A stretch of 64,000 nucleotides of DNA from Profundicola sp048268105. GTDB taxonomy: Bacteria; Bacteroidota; Bacteroidia; Flavobacteriales; Weeksellaceae. Under the pieces are notes generated by a model, which did no database searches, had not been told where the DNA came from, and saw nothing but the letters and a program-made list of their open reading frames with translations. The translations under genes and the position numbers were made by a program. This document shows positions 18,035 through 27,027 of the stretch, in pieces. The stretch is taken from contig JBLWWH010000014.1 in NCBI GenBank assembly GCA_048268105.1, positions 5,459 through 69,458 on the forward strand. The letters run 5' to 3'. The number at the start of each line of letters is the position of its first letter. Position 1 is the stretch's first letter.

Positions 18035-18066
18035 TTTGCAAGACACAAAAATAATTTGTTACTTTG
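18035..18066 (+). promoter_or_regulatory. Proximal promoter of rpmB
   Basis: TTTG at 18035-18038 and TTACTTTG at 18059-18066, spaced 20 nt, resemble the Bacteroidota promoter with one mismatch in the -7 element. Transcription would start about 20 nt before the rpmB ATG. Confidence 0.5.
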
Positions 18067-18091
18067 CACTCCGTTTTAAAAACGAAAAATC

Positions 18092-18328
18092 ATGTCACGA
18101 GTTTGTCAAATAACAGGTAAGAAAGCACAAGTAGGAAACAAAGTTTCTCACGCCAACAATAAAAGCAAAAGAAGATTCGAAGTGAATCTGCTTAAAAAAC
18201 GTTTCTATGTACCATCAGAAGAAAAATGGGTAACTTTAAAAGTTTCTGCTAATGGTTTAAAAACCATCAATAAGATCGGTATCGAAGAAGCTATGGAGCG
18301 TGGACGTAAAATTGGTTTAATCAAATAA
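18092..18328 (+). CDS. rpmB: 50S ribosomal protein bL28
   Basis: A 78-residue basic ribosomal protein. It starts MSRVCQITGKKAQVGNKVSHANNKSKRRF, the typical bL28 N-terminus with the SHxxxKxKR stretch, and ends RKIGLIK. It is first in a compact cluster with bL33, DUF4295 and ftsY in the order common in Bacteroidota. It is preceded by two promoter candidates. Confidence 0.97.
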   Translation: MSRVCQITGKKAQVGNKVSHANNKSKRRFEVNLLKKRFYVPSEEKWVTLKVSANGLKTINKIGIEEAMERGRKIGLIK

Positions 18329-18340
18329 TAGTATTGTATC

Positions 18341-18523
18341 ATGGCTAAAAAAGGGAATAGAGTACAAGTAATTTTAGAATGTACTGAACATAAAGAAAGT
18401 GGAATGCCGGGAACTTCTCGATACATTACTACTAAGAACAAAAAGAATACTCCAGATAGAATGGAAATCAAAAAATTCAATCCTATCTTGAAAAAATATA
18501 CACTTCATAAAGAAATTAAATAA
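18341..18523 (+). CDS. rpmG: 50S ribosomal protein bL33
   Basis: A 60-residue ribosomal protein, MAKKGNRVQVILECTEHK, with the bL33 core SRYITTKNKKNTPDRMEIKKFNP. The zinc-binding cysteine pairs of the C+ form are absent (only one Cys, in LECTEH), so this is a zinc-independent C- type. It lies 12 nt after rpmB and 8 nt before the DUF4295 gene. Confidence 0.96.
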   Translation: MAKKGNRVQVILECTEHKESGMPGTSRYITTKNKKNTPDRMEIKKFNPILKKYTLHKEIK

Positions 18524-18531
18524 TCTAAATC

Positions 18532-18684
18532 ATGGCTAAGAAATCAATTGCAACACTACAGACAGGTTCAAAGAAACTTACCAAAGCTATCAGAATGGTT
18601 AGATCTCCTAAGACTGGAGCTTACATTTTTGAAGAAAGAGTATTAAATGCTGATGAGGTTAACGACTTTTTAAACAAAAAGTAA
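18532..18684 (+). CDS. DUF4295 protein, Bacteroidota-specific ribosomal protein bL38
   Basis: A 50-residue basic protein running from ATG 18532 to TAA 18682-18684, beginning MAKKSIATLQTGSKKLTKAI and ending ADEVNDFLNKK. It matches the DUF4295 family, which in Bacteroidota is always near bL28/bL33 and ftsY. From memory, structural work on the Flavobacterium johnsoniae ribosome placed this family in the large subunit as bL38. The spacing of 8 nt from rpmG and the terminator 28 nt downstream show it is the last of a three-gene ribosomal operon. Confidence 0.9.
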   Translation: MAKKSIATLQTGSKKLTKAIRMVRSPKTGAYIFEERVLNADEVNDFLNKK

Positions 18685-18711
18685 GAAACTCAGTAATTAA
18701 AATATTATACA

Positions 18712-18740
18712 AGTCGTTGCGTGTACGTAGCGGCTTTTTT
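18712..18740 (+). terminator. Intrinsic terminator after the ribosomal protein operon
   Basis: A 10-bp stem containing G-T wobbles (18712-18721 with 18726-18735), a TGTA loop and six T residues follow the DUF4295 stop. Confidence 0.8.
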
Positions 18741-18817
18741 GTATTTTTAACTTTTATTTTTAACAATAGTTCGAATTGCATCAAGCTTATATTCGAAATA
18801 CGTAATTCGATTACAAA

Positions 18818-19783
18818 ATGAGTTGGTTTAAAAGAGTTTTAGGAAAAGAAAAAAAGGAAACCCTCGATAAAGGTTTAGAGAAATCTAATCGCTCCTTTTT
18901 AGATAAAATGAGCCGCGTCGTCGTGGGTAAAACCAAGGTGGATGACGAAGTTCTGGATGAACTAGAAGAAATTCTTATTACGTCGGATGTGGGAGTTGAT
19001 ACCACCATCAAAATCATCCATCGAATCGAAGATCGTGTTGCTAAAGATAAATATGTTAATAGCAGTGAGTTAGATGTAATTCTTCGAGAAGAAATTATGG
19101 GCTTACTTTCTGAAAACGAAACTACCAATTTCGAAGGATTAGATATACCTATTCTACCCAATGGCGATCCCTATGTCATCATGGTGGTTGGCGTGAATGG
19201 TGTAGGCAAGACTACCACTATAGGTAAACTTGCTTATCAACTTAAATCAAAAGGTAAAAAAGTAGTTTTGGGTGCTGGAGATACTTTTAGAGCTGCAGCA
19301 GTTGATCAACTACAGATTTGGAGTGACAACACCGGGGTTCCTATCGTAAAGCAAGCTATGGGCTCCGATCCTGCTTCTGTGGCCTATGATACAGTACAAT
19401 CTGCCAAAGCACAAGGTGCAGATGTTGTATTACTTGATACAGCCGGTAGATTGCATAACAAAGTGAACTTAATGAACGAGTTATCCAAAATCAAACGTGT
19501 TATGCAAAAGGTGATACCGAATGCTCCACACGAAGTTATGCTCGTACTAGATGGCTCTACGGGACAAAATGCATTCGAACAAGCCAAACAATTCACACAA
19601 GCAACAGAAGTTTCATCTTTAGCCATTACTAAGCTAGATGGTACCGCAAAAGGTGGTGTGGTTATCGGAATATCAGACCAGTTCCAAATTCCAGTTAAAT
19701 ATATTGGTGTCGGCGAAGGAATGGATGACCTACAAGTGTTTAACAAAGCTGAGTTTGTAGATAGCTTCTTTAAAAAGAATTAA
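18818..19783 (+). CDS. ftsY: Signal recognition particle receptor FtsY
   Basis: A 321-residue GTPase that receives the SRP-ribosome complex at the membrane. A short charged N-terminus (residues 1-30, no long acidic A domain) is followed by the four-helix N domain and the GTPase G domain. The motifs are G1 GVNGVGKTTTIGKLA, G2 DTFRAAAVDQL, G3 DTAGRL, and G4 TKLDGTAKGG. The protein ends FVDSFFKKN. The short form without a long acidic extension is usual in this phylum. It has its own terminator at 19813-19839. Confidence 0.97.
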   Translation: MSWFKRVLGKEKKETLDKGLEKSNRSFLDKMSRVVVGKTKVDDEVLDELEEILITSDVGVDTTIKIIHRIEDRVAKDKYVNSSELDVILREEIMGLLSENETTNFEGLDIPILPNGDPYVIMVVGVNGVGKTTTIGKLAYQLKSKGKKVVLGAGDTFRAAAVDQLQIWSDNTGVPIVKQAMGSDPASVAYDTVQSAKAQGADVVLLDTAGRLHNKVNLMNELSKIKRVMQKVIPNAPHEVMLVLDGSTGQNAFEQAKQFTQATEVSSLAITKLDGTAKGGVVIGISDQFQIPVKYIGVGEGMDDLQVFNKAEFVDSFFKKN

Positions 19784-19812
19784 TTTTATAGAAATAAAAA
19801 AACAACATATCG

Positions 19813-19839
19813 AACCATGGCCAAAAGCCATGGTTTTTT
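19813..19839 (+). terminator. Intrinsic terminator between ftsY and guaA
   Basis: A perfect 9-bp stem, AACCATGGC (19813-19821) with GCCATGGTT (19827-19835), loop CAAAA, followed by a T-run. It ends only 15 nt before the guaA ATG. Confidence 0.88.
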
Positions 19840-19854
19840 ATTAAATTCGCTTCC

Positions 19855-21387
19855 ATGAAAAATAGCATTATTGTTCTTGACTTTGGGTCTCAATACAACC
19901 AACTCATAGCACGCCGAGTTCGTGATATGCAAGTTTATGCCGAGGTTATTCCTTGTACGGCCTCCATCGAAGAAATTAAATCTCACCAGCCTGCTGGTAT
20001 CATACTTTCGGGTGGACCATCTTCTGTGTTTTCTGATGATGCCTTTACTATTCCTAAGGAAATTTATGATTTAGGCATTCCTATTTTGGGTATCTGCTAT
20101 GGTATGCAACTTACCGCTCATTTACTCGACGGTAAAGTAAGCAAAGGCGCCAAAGGAGAATATGGTAAAGCAGACTTTCATTTAACTCATTCTTGTGAAT
20201 TATTCAATGGGTTTCCGGAGCAATCTAGCGTTTGGATGAGCCACTTTGACGAAGTAACTAAAGTGCCCGAAGGCTTTAGGGTTTGTGGTAAATCTGAGTC
20301 AGAAATTGCTGCCTTTTATAGTGAAGAAAGAAATATTTATGCCGTACAATTTCACCCAGAAGTATCACATACCGAACATGGAAATCAACTGATTGAAAAC
20401 TTTGTTTTCGATATTTGTAAATGCGAAAAGAATTGGAAATTAACCAACTATATCGATCATCAAATTAATTCAATTAAGGAGAAGGTGGGTGATAAAAAAG
20501 TTATCCTTGGTTTATCGGGTGGTGTGGATTCTTCAGTAGCTTCCGTTTTAATTCACAAAGCTATTGGTGATCAATTGACTTGTATTTTTGTAGATACAGG
20601 TTTAATGCGTTTAAATGAAGGAGATTTAATCATGAAAACTTATGGTAAACACTTCGATATTAATATTATCCGAGTGGATGCTCAAAAAAGATTTTTATCA
20701 AAATTAAAAGGTGTAAGCGATCCGGAGCAAAAACGTAAAATCATCGGACATGAATTCATCGAAGTATTTGATGAAGAATCTGCTAAAATTGAAAACGCTT
20801 CATTCTTAGCCCAAGGAACAATTTATCCAGATGTAATTGAGTCTCAATCTGTAAAAGGTCCTTCGGCTACCATTAAGTCACATCACAATGTGGGGGGTCT
20901 ACCAGAGGATATGAAACTTGAATTATTAGAGCCTCTTCGTGAATTATTTAAAGACGAAGTAAGAAAAGTTGGTGTTGCGTTGGGAATCTCCCCAGATTTG
21001 GTATATCGTCATCCATTTCCTGGTCCAGGTTTAGGAATTAGAATTTTAGGCGAAGTTGATGCCGAAAAAGTCGAAATCTTACAAAAAGCAGATAATATTT
21101 TCATAGAAGAGCTTCATAAAAATGATTTATACAACTCCGTTAGTCAAGCTTTTGTTGTTCTACTACCCGTTAAATCTGTAGGTGTGATGGGCGACGAAAG
21201 AACTTATGAATATACCTGTGTGGTAAGATCTGCTGACACAATAGATTTTATGACGGCCACTTGGTCCAAACTTCCTTATGAAGTTTTAGAAAAAGTATCC
21301 AATAGAATTATCAACGAGGTAAAAGGAATTAACCGCGTGGCGTATGATATTTCGAGCAAACCGCCTGCAACTATTGAGTGGGAATAA
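19855..21387 (+). CDS. guaA: GMP synthase (glutamine-hydrolysing)
   Basis: A 510-residue cytoplasmic enzyme converting XMP to GMP with glutamine and ATP. The N-terminal class I amidotransferase domain has the triad C81 in LGICYGMQ plus H and E in FHPEVSHTE. The ATP pyrophosphatase domain shows the P-loop GLSGGVDSS. The C-terminal dimerisation domain ends PATIEWE. The start lies 15 nt after the ftsY terminator, and a TAAATTCG element (19842-19849) only 5 nt upstream is the sole visible -7 candidate, so this may be another leaderless transcript. Confidence 0.97.
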   Translation: MKNSIIVLDFGSQYNQLIARRVRDMQVYAEVIPCTASIEEIKSHQPAGIILSGGPSSVFSDDAFTIPKEIYDLGIPILGICYGMQLTAHLLDGKVSKGAKGEYGKADFHLTHSCELFNGFPEQSSVWMSHFDEVTKVPEGFRVCGKSESEIAAFYSEERNIYAVQFHPEVSHTEHGNQLIENFVFDICKCEKNWKLTNYIDHQINSIKEKVGDKKVILGLSGGVDSSVASVLIHKAIGDQLTCIFVDTGLMRLNEGDLIMKTYGKHFDINIIRVDAQKRFLSKLKGVSDPEQKRKIIGHEFIEVFDEESAKIENASFLAQGTIYPDVIESQSVKGPSATIKSHHNVGGLPEDMKLELLEPLRELFKDEVRKVGVALGISPDLVYRHPFPGPGLGIRILGEVDAEKVEILQKADNIFIEELHKNDLYNSVSQAFVVLLPVKSVGVMGDERTYEYTCVVRSADTIDFMTATWSKLPYEVLEKVSNRIINEVKGINRVAYDISSKPPATIEWE

Positions 21388-21476
21388 ATCCAAATAATAA
21401 TTTAAGCAGTAATTAGTATAGTTTAAACTTAAATAAAACTGACTCAAATTTTGTATCTTTTCAAAAATTTAATACA

Positions 21477-22331
21477 ATGAAAAAAACGATTTTATCTGCC
21501 GCGATTATATTCGGCTTAGCTTTTACGAATGCACAAGTTAAAACACCTCAGCCAAGTCCCGCAGCTAGTATTACACAAACGGTTGGATTAACTGAAATCA
21601 CTGTTGATTACTCACGTCCTTCAGCAAAGGAGCGTAAAATATTTGGAGATATCGTTCCATTAGGTTCTTTATGGAGAACTGGTGCTAACTCTGCTACAAG
21701 CATTGAATTCTCTACGGAAGTTAAGTTTGGAGAAGAAAGCGTTAAACCAGGAAAATATGCGATCTATACCGTTCCGCACGGAGATTTATGGGAAGTTTAT
21801 CTTTATTCAGACACTGAAGTTTGGGGAGCTCCAAAAGAGTTAGATCAGAAATTAGTTGTTGCTGCTACCAAAGTTAAATCTCAAAAAATGGAACCACGTG
21901 TTGAAAGCTTCACCATTGGATTCGATGATTTAAGAGATAAGAGCGCTAATTTAGTCTTGTCTTGGGAAAACACGATGGTGAAAGTTCCTATTGCGGTAGA
22001 TCCACATGAAGCTGTGATGGAGAGCATTAAATCTACTATGAGTAATAAACCAAGTGCAGGTGATTTTGCTGCTGCTGGTACTTACTTCTATCAGAATAAT
22101 ATGGAGCTTAAAACTGCTTTAGAATACATGAGCAAAGCCCTTGAAGCCAATCCAAAAGCATTCTGGCACTTATCTACCAAAGCAGAAATCCAAGCAGCTC
22201 TAGGTGATTACAAAGGTGCTATGAGAACAGCTGAGGAAGCTTTAGGTTTAGCGAAAGAAGCAGATTACGCTGCATACATTCAAAAGAATGAAGAGAATAT
22301 TAAAAAATGGCAAAGTGCTAAGAAGAAGTAA
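21477..22331 (+). CDS. Exported DUF2911 protein with C-terminal TPR-like helices
   Basis: A 284-residue protein with a signal peptide (MKKTILSAAIIFGLAFTNAQ). The DUF2911 domain spans about residues 30-165, with the characteristic VDYSRPSAKERKIFGDIVPLGSLWRTGANS region and PGKYAIYTVP. The last 100 residues form helical TPR-like repeats (ALEYMSKALEANPKAFWHLSTKAEIQAALGDYKGA). No enzymatic function is established for this family, which is common in Bacteroidota. It stands alone between guaA and a convergent symporter gene and shares a bidirectional terminator with it. Confidence 0.88.
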   Translation: MKKTILSAAIIFGLAFTNAQVKTPQPSPAASITQTVGLTEITVDYSRPSAKERKIFGDIVPLGSLWRTGANSATSIEFSTEVKFGEESVKPGKYAIYTVPHGDLWEVYLYSDTEVWGAPKELDQKLVVAATKVKSQKMEPRVESFTIGFDDLRDKSANLVLSWENTMVKVPIAVDPHEAVMESIKSTMSNKPSAGDFAAAGTYFYQNNMELKTALEYMSKALEANPKAFWHLSTKAEIQAALGDYKGAMRTAEEALGLAKEADYAAYIQKNEENIKKWQSAKKK

Positions 22332-22350
22332 TAAAAATTGCTAAAAATAT

Positions 22351-22386
22351 AAAAGGACACCTAATTTAATTTAAGTGTCCTTTTTT
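22351..22386 (+). terminator. Bidirectional terminator between DUF2911 and the symporter
   Basis: A 10-bp perfect stem, AAAAGGACAC (22351-22360) with GTGTCCTTTT (22375-22384), with a T-run on the plus strand and an A-rich flank that serves the convergent minus-strand gene. Confidence 0.85.
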
Positions 22387-22407
22387 TATATTTTCAACTT
22401 AAAGTTT

Positions 22408-24087
22408 TTAAGCTTTATTTCTCATTTTTGCTACTCCACCTATTCCTTCTTGTACAATCGTGGCCACAAAAATCATTAATAAACACCCAATCGGGTTCAA
22501 CCATAGGAATTCTAAATCAATCTTATCATATTTGTTTAAAAAGTATAATAAGATAATGATGGGCTCAACAATCAATATACTGGTCATCGTAGCACGTCCA
22601 CCAATTTTTGGGAATAAAAAAGCTATGGCAAATACGCCTAAAATAGTCCCATAGAACAAGGAACCAATTATATTAACTGCTTGAATTAAATTCTCAAAAA
22701 GACTTGCATTCACAGCAAAAAATATAGCCACTGAACCCCAAAAAAGCGTAAACCATCTAGAGGCTGCCAAATATTTTCTATCGGAAATATTGGGATTGAA
22801 ATTTCTCTTGTAAATATCTACTACAGATGTCGTGGCCAAGGCATTTAATTCAGACGAAGTAGAACTCATAGCAGCTGACAAAATTACGGCAATTAATAAA
22901 CCTACTACTCCGGAAGGCAAGTAATTCAAAATATAGTAGATAAAGACATAATCCTTATCATTCGCTTCAATCGTAGGTGCTTTATCTTGAATTACTGTTT
23001 TTAAATCATCTCTAAGTTGAGTTTCCTGCTTTTCGAATAAAATAATGTCTTGTAAAGCTTCTTTTGAATCGTTAATTTTCCAATCGGTTATGGCTTGTTG
23101 TTTTAAATCATAGACAGCATTATATTGATCTTGAATCTCTAAAAACTCAGCATTGTCTTGTAATATAACTTCTGTCATTGGATTGAAATGTAATGGCGTC
23201 TTTTCGAATTGAAAAAAGATAAAAACCATAACACCGGTCAGCAAAATAAAGAACTGCATCGGGATTTTAAACAAACCATTAAATAATAATCCTAAACGCG
23301 CTTGCTTTAGACTTTTCCCAGTTAAATAACGTTGAACTTGACTCTGATCTGTTCCAAAATAACTCAAGAATAAAAAGGTTCCGCCCAAAAAAGCTGACCA
23401 AATATTGTAGCGATTATTTAAATCAAATTCAAAATTTACTGCCTCTAATTTCCCCATTTCACCAGCTAAACTCAGTGCTTCTCCAAACTTCATGGGCAAT
23501 CCATTTATAATTAAATAGAAAGCTAAAAACATTCCTACGAAAATCACAATCATTTGCTGCTTTTGCGTTTGACTCACAGCCGAAGTTCCACCCACGAGCG
23601 TATAAATAATCACCGTAATTCCGATAACTAAATTGGTGTAAAGGAGATTCCATCCTAAAATGGTAGAAAGAATTATAGCAGGAGCGAATATGGTAATCCC
23701 AGCCGCTAAACCACGTTGAATCAGAAACAGACAAGCTGTAAGAATCCTCGTTGGCAAACCAAAGCGTTTTTCTAAGTATTCATAAGCTGTAAAAACTTTC
23801 ATCTTAAAGAAACGCGGTAATACAAAAATACTTAGGATTACCATGGCCAACGGAAGACCAAAATAAAATTGCACAAAGCCTAAACCATCATGAAACGCCT
23901 GTCCTGGTGTAGATAAAAAAGTAATGGCACTGGCTTGGGTTGCCATAATACTCAACCCCACCATCCACCATGGATTATTTTTACCACTTAAAAATGATGT
24001 TGAACTTGCCTTTCTGGTTTTCCAAATTCCATAAACAACAATAAAAACCAATACCGAAATAAGTACAATCCAGTCTAAATTCTTCAT
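22408..24087 (-). CDS. Sodium:solute symporter (SSS family)
   Basis: A 559-residue inner-membrane transporter with about 13-14 hydrophobic helices. The N-terminus carries the SSS pattern GKNNPWWMVGLSIMATQASAITFLSTPGQ. A hydrophilic insert at about residues 315-385 (glutamine- and aspartate-rich, with several Asp/Lys heptads) precedes YYILNYLPSGVVGLLIAVILSAAMSS, the conserved sodium-site helix. The substrate is unknown; the upstream PIG-L deacetylase suggests an amino sugar or its derivative. The ATG overlaps by 4 nt the stop of a 36-residue membrane peptide. Confidence 0.9.
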   Translation of the reverse strand: MKNLDWIVLISVLVFIVVYGIWKTRKASSTSFLSGKNNPWWMVGLSIMATQASAITFLSTPGQAFHDGLGFVQFYFGLPLAMVILSIFVLPRFFKMKVFTAYEYLEKRFGLPTRILTACLFLIQRGLAAGITIFAPAIILSTILGWNLLYTNLVIGITVIIYTLVGGTSAVSQTQKQQMIVIFVGMFLAFYLIINGLPMKFGEALSLAGEMGKLEAVNFEFDLNNRYNIWSAFLGGTFLFLSYFGTDQSQVQRYLTGKSLKQARLGLLFNGLFKIPMQFFILLTGVMVFIFFQFEKTPLHFNPMTEVILQDNAEFLEIQDQYNAVYDLKQQAITDWKINDSKEALQDIILFEKQETQLRDDLKTVIQDKAPTIEANDKDYVFIYYILNYLPSGVVGLLIAVILSAAMSSTSSELNALATTSVVDIYKRNFNPNISDRKYLAASRWFTLFWGSVAIFFAVNASLFENLIQAVNIIGSLFYGTILGVFAIAFLFPKIGGRATMTSILIVEPIIILLYFLNKYDKIDLEFLWLNPIGCLLMIFVATIVQEGIGGVAKMRNKA

Positions 24088-24194
24088 GCGTATACATTTT
24101 GAAAGATAACTAAACCAATAATCATCAATAGATTAAGAACTAATAATATGATGTATATCTTATTCCAATTTACATCCTTTTCCTTCTGTTCCAT
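24084..24194 (-). CDS. 36-residue single-pass membrane peptide coupled to the symporter
   Basis: A short frame from ATG 24192-24194 to TGA 24084-24086 encodes MEQKEKDVNWNKIYIILLVL followed by NLLMIIGLVIFQNVYA. The charged N-terminus (residues 1-12) is followed by one strongly hydrophobic helix (13-31). Its TGA overlaps the ATG of the symporter in an ATGA arrangement, and it starts 18 nt after the deacetylase stop, so it fits between the two genes like a real cistron. Small membrane partners of SSS transporters are known in other groups (for example DUF485 with acetate permease), so a subunit or assembly factor is the natural guess. No family was recognised. Confidence 0.72.
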   Translation of the reverse strand: MEQKEKDVNWNKIYIILLVLNLLMIIGLVIFQNVYA

Positions 24195-24212
24195 ATTTTG
24201 TAGTACTTAAAA

Positions 24213-26642
24213 TTAATTTTCACCTAAAGCGATCATATTCATCAATAATCTATAAGCTCCAGGAACTCCTGCTGGCAATTGTCTGAAAAATGAAATCCCA
24301 GTATAAATAAAATGTCCATTTCCGTGTTCCGCTACCAACAACATACCTTGCTTTGGATCCTCGCCGGTGTCGTTTCCTTCTAATAATGGAATGAACTGTT
24401 GATCCCAAGAATCAGCAAAATATAAACCTCTTTCCTGCACCCAATGTCTAAAATCTTTTTGTGTGATTTTATTCGGATAGTTAAAAATAGGATGTTTGGG
24501 TTTTAATATTTTTAACTCAGCATCTTCTTCAGCAATTCTATCTCTACCCAATTTCAAGTCAAAAGGTGCTATCTCTTCGGTCACCAAACCACGATTCGTA
24601 TTGTATTGAACGATTACTACTCCACCCTTTTCCACAAAATCAAACAAATCATTTTTAATGAAACTTAATTTATCTAAAGTATTAAAAGCACGAATTCCAA
24701 TCATTACTACATCATATTCCTCTAAGCTTGCATGATTCCATAAATTAATATCTAATTCATCAACCGCCAATCCAACTTCTCTTAGGTTGGCAGGAACTTC
24801 ATCACCCGAACCTTGAATATAAGCCAATTTCACATTGGGTTGTTTAAAATCAAGATTACTTAATCTCGTAGAAGCATCTCTTAACCTAATTTGACGCTCT
24901 ATATGATTGTAATTTACTATATCTAAGGATTGCCTATAAGTTTGTTCACCTGAAGAAATCACGGAGTTTAAAACAGCAGATTCTGCATTATTTTTGGGTT
25001 GCACCTGAAATCTAAATTTTCTCATTTCTCCCACCGGACCCGTAGTATAAAATTGTGACGGAGAAACACTCCAATCTGAACCGGTTTCTAAATGAACTTT
25101 AACCTCTTGGCCTTCTACAAAACTTTTCACAGCCACTTCAATCGTTTTCTCGGCATCATTAAAAATAAAATTTTCCTGAGGAAAGTTCGCTACCAAGGCA
25201 GGAACTACATAAAATGGCTCATATATTTCACCTATAGCCGGATCTACAATTTTCTGTTGAAGCGGAAGTTCAAATTCAAAATTATGGCCAGCAATATTCA
25301 ATGAAATAGGATAAGTTACTGGGTTTAAAATTTCTGGCTTACCGATATCTGTTAATTGATCAACAGTAAAAAGAGCATTATTGGTCTTATTCATCAACCA
25401 ATAAGCTGTATCGAATTTATCTTGGTTTAATTTAACATTAAAATTTGATTTAATGGATTCATTAACTGCCACTGAGTTTTCTTCATTTTTGGTTTTAAAA
25501 TTCAATTTTTCTTTACCTCTATTGGTAACTTCTAAATGCGTTTCAACTACTTCTTGATTAGTACCAAAAGCAGCTGGCGTTGTCCACTCCATGTGAATAC
25601 CATTGATGTCAAGGATAAGGTTCTTGATTTGACTCAATTTAATTTCATCAACATTTTCCTTTAAAGCTAAATTGTATAAAGCAATTAAATCATTTGTTGA
25701 TTTTTCTGGATCTTTAAAATCATATTGTTGAATGATTTTATCAATTTTTGATTGTATTTTCTTGTTTTTCCAGCCGAGATCAATTCCTTGGAACATATCA
25801 TTATTGGTGGGCATTGTTCCCTTAAGAAGTTTTAGCCACTCTACTTGAGAACCTCTTTCTGTCGCCATACCAAATCCTTGACACGCATGTTTGCTACGAC
25901 TAAGAGCCGAAATCTCATTATTCGACATTCCCAATAGAGGGAAATAAGTTCCTACGTCCACCGAAAGCATTCCGGTTTTATCTGCCTGTTCAAACTTCTC
26001 TTGGCTACCATAAAACCACCAGCTTGTATTAAAAAACATACGCTTTACTTGCCAAGTTGATACATGTTTTAACTGTTCTGGAAATGCATTCTTATCTGCG
26101 GCAAGATCAAAAGCCTCCATTGCTAGTATCGCCGAGGCGGTATGATGTCCATGAGTATCTCCATTAGAATCTGGACTAAATCTCGTAATAATTACTTCTG
26201 GTTTGTTTTTACGAATAGCCCAAACAACATCCGCTAAAATCTTTTGCTTATCCCATATTTTCAGCGTTTCAGTAGCTGTTTTAGAATATCCAAAATCTAC
26301 TGCACGTGTAAACCATTGTCTTCCCTTATCAACTTTACGAGCTTCAAGTAATTCTTGGGTTCTTAACAAGCCCAGCATATCACCTATTTCATTTCCAATT
26401 AAATTTTGTCCACCATCACCACGCGTTAAAGACAGATATACTGCATCCAGATGTTGATCATGGGTGAGCCAAGAAATAATTTTGGTGTTTTCATCATCGG
26501 GATGTGCTGCTAAATACATGACACTTGCACTCTTTTGCAGCCTAAGTAAATCATGGTAAATCTCTGAAGAAGAATTAGCTGTGAATTGTGCATAGAACGG
26601 ACTCATACATAGAATGAGTAAAGCAAACAAACTTCTTTTCAT
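24213..26642 (-). CDS. Exported PIG-L (LmbE-like) deacetylase with C-terminal ThuA/amidotransferase-like domain
   Basis: An 809-residue protein with a signal peptide (MKRSLFALLILCMSPFYAQF). The zinc-dependent N-deacetylase domain spans about residues 30-290, with the AAHPDDEN motif and a second metal site in DTHGHHTASA. A beta-rich middle (about 350-590) is followed by a C-terminal domain (about 605-809) resembling the ThuA or class I amidotransferase fold (DVVMIGIRAFNTLD, GGVVIVQYNTN, HGNGHFIYTGISFFRQLP) with no catalytic cysteine recognised. It is cotranscribed with the small peptide and symporter, which suggests periplasmic deacetylation of an N-acetyl sugar before uptake. A TATATTTA element abuts the start codon. 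Confidence 0.87.
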   Translation of the reverse strand: MKRSLFALLILCMSPFYAQFTANSSSEIYHDLLRLQKSASVMYLAAHPDDENTKIISWLTHDQHLDAVYLSLTRGDGGQNLIGNEIGDMLGLLRTQELLEARKVDKGRQWFTRAVDFGYSKTATETLKIWDKQKILADVVWAIRKNKPEVIITRFSPDSNGDTHGHHTASAILAMEAFDLAADKNAFPEQLKHVSTWQVKRMFFNTSWWFYGSQEKFEQADKTGMLSVDVGTYFPLLGMSNNEISALSRSKHACQGFGMATERGSQVEWLKLLKGTMPTNNDMFQGIDLGWKNKKIQSKIDKIIQQYDFKDPEKSTNDLIALYNLALKENVDEIKLSQIKNLILDINGIHMEWTTPAAFGTNQEVVETHLEVTNRGKEKLNFKTKNEENSVAVNESIKSNFNVKLNQDKFDTAYWLMNKTNNALFTVDQLTDIGKPEILNPVTYPISLNIAGHNFEFELPLQQKIVDPAIGEIYEPFYVVPALVANFPQENFIFNDAEKTIEVAVKSFVEGQEVKVHLETGSDWSVSPSQFYTTGPVGEMRKFRFQVQPKNNAESAVLNSVISSGEQTYRQSLDIVNYNHIERQIRLRDASTRLSNLDFKQPNVKLAYIQGSGDEVPANLREVGLAVDELDINLWNHASLEEYDVVMIGIRAFNTLDKLSFIKNDLFDFVEKGGVVIVQYNTNRGLVTEEIAPFDLKLGRDRIAEEDAELKILKPKHPIFNYPNKITQKDFRHWVQERGLYFADSWDQQFIPLLEGNDTGEDPKQGMLLVAEHGNGHFIYTGISFFRQLPAGVPGAYRLLMNMIALGEN

Positions 26643-27027
26643 AGGTGTAAATATATATAAAATAAATATGATTTTGTAATGTGTATGTCTCTCCCAATGA
26701 CTAACAGTACAACTGCATTAATATTGAATACTATGCATGTATAGCATCATGATTATTAGCTTTTTAATTATAAAAGTTGGCTAGAATAGGTATGGAATCA
26801 CACTAAAAATAATTAACAAATCTCTTTTCTAATTTTGAAGAAATTTTATTCAATCTGCATATTATTAAGTAAATCTTAAAATTTTAACACTTTAAATCAA
26901 TTAATATTGTCTTTTATATTATTTATATCGTATAACATTAAACCCATATCCTTACATTAAATAAAATTATTATTGATATTTTGTGATATTATGATTAAGT
27001 TTACCATGAATTTTAAAATCAAATATT
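26643..27027. other. AT-rich divergent intergenic region
   Basis: 385 nt between the divergent PIG-L and T9SS genes. It contains a minus-strand TATATTTA (26648-26655) 5 nt from the PIG-L start codon, and on the plus strand a TATTTTG (26977-26983) 45 nt before the next ATG. No gene, RNA or significant repeat was seen in the rest. Confidence 0.6.

Noticed and set aside
26735..26748. Near-palindrome CTATGCATGTATAG in the divergent region
   Set aside because: It is imperfect, not placed at a promoter, and of a kind expected by chance in AT-rich DNA.
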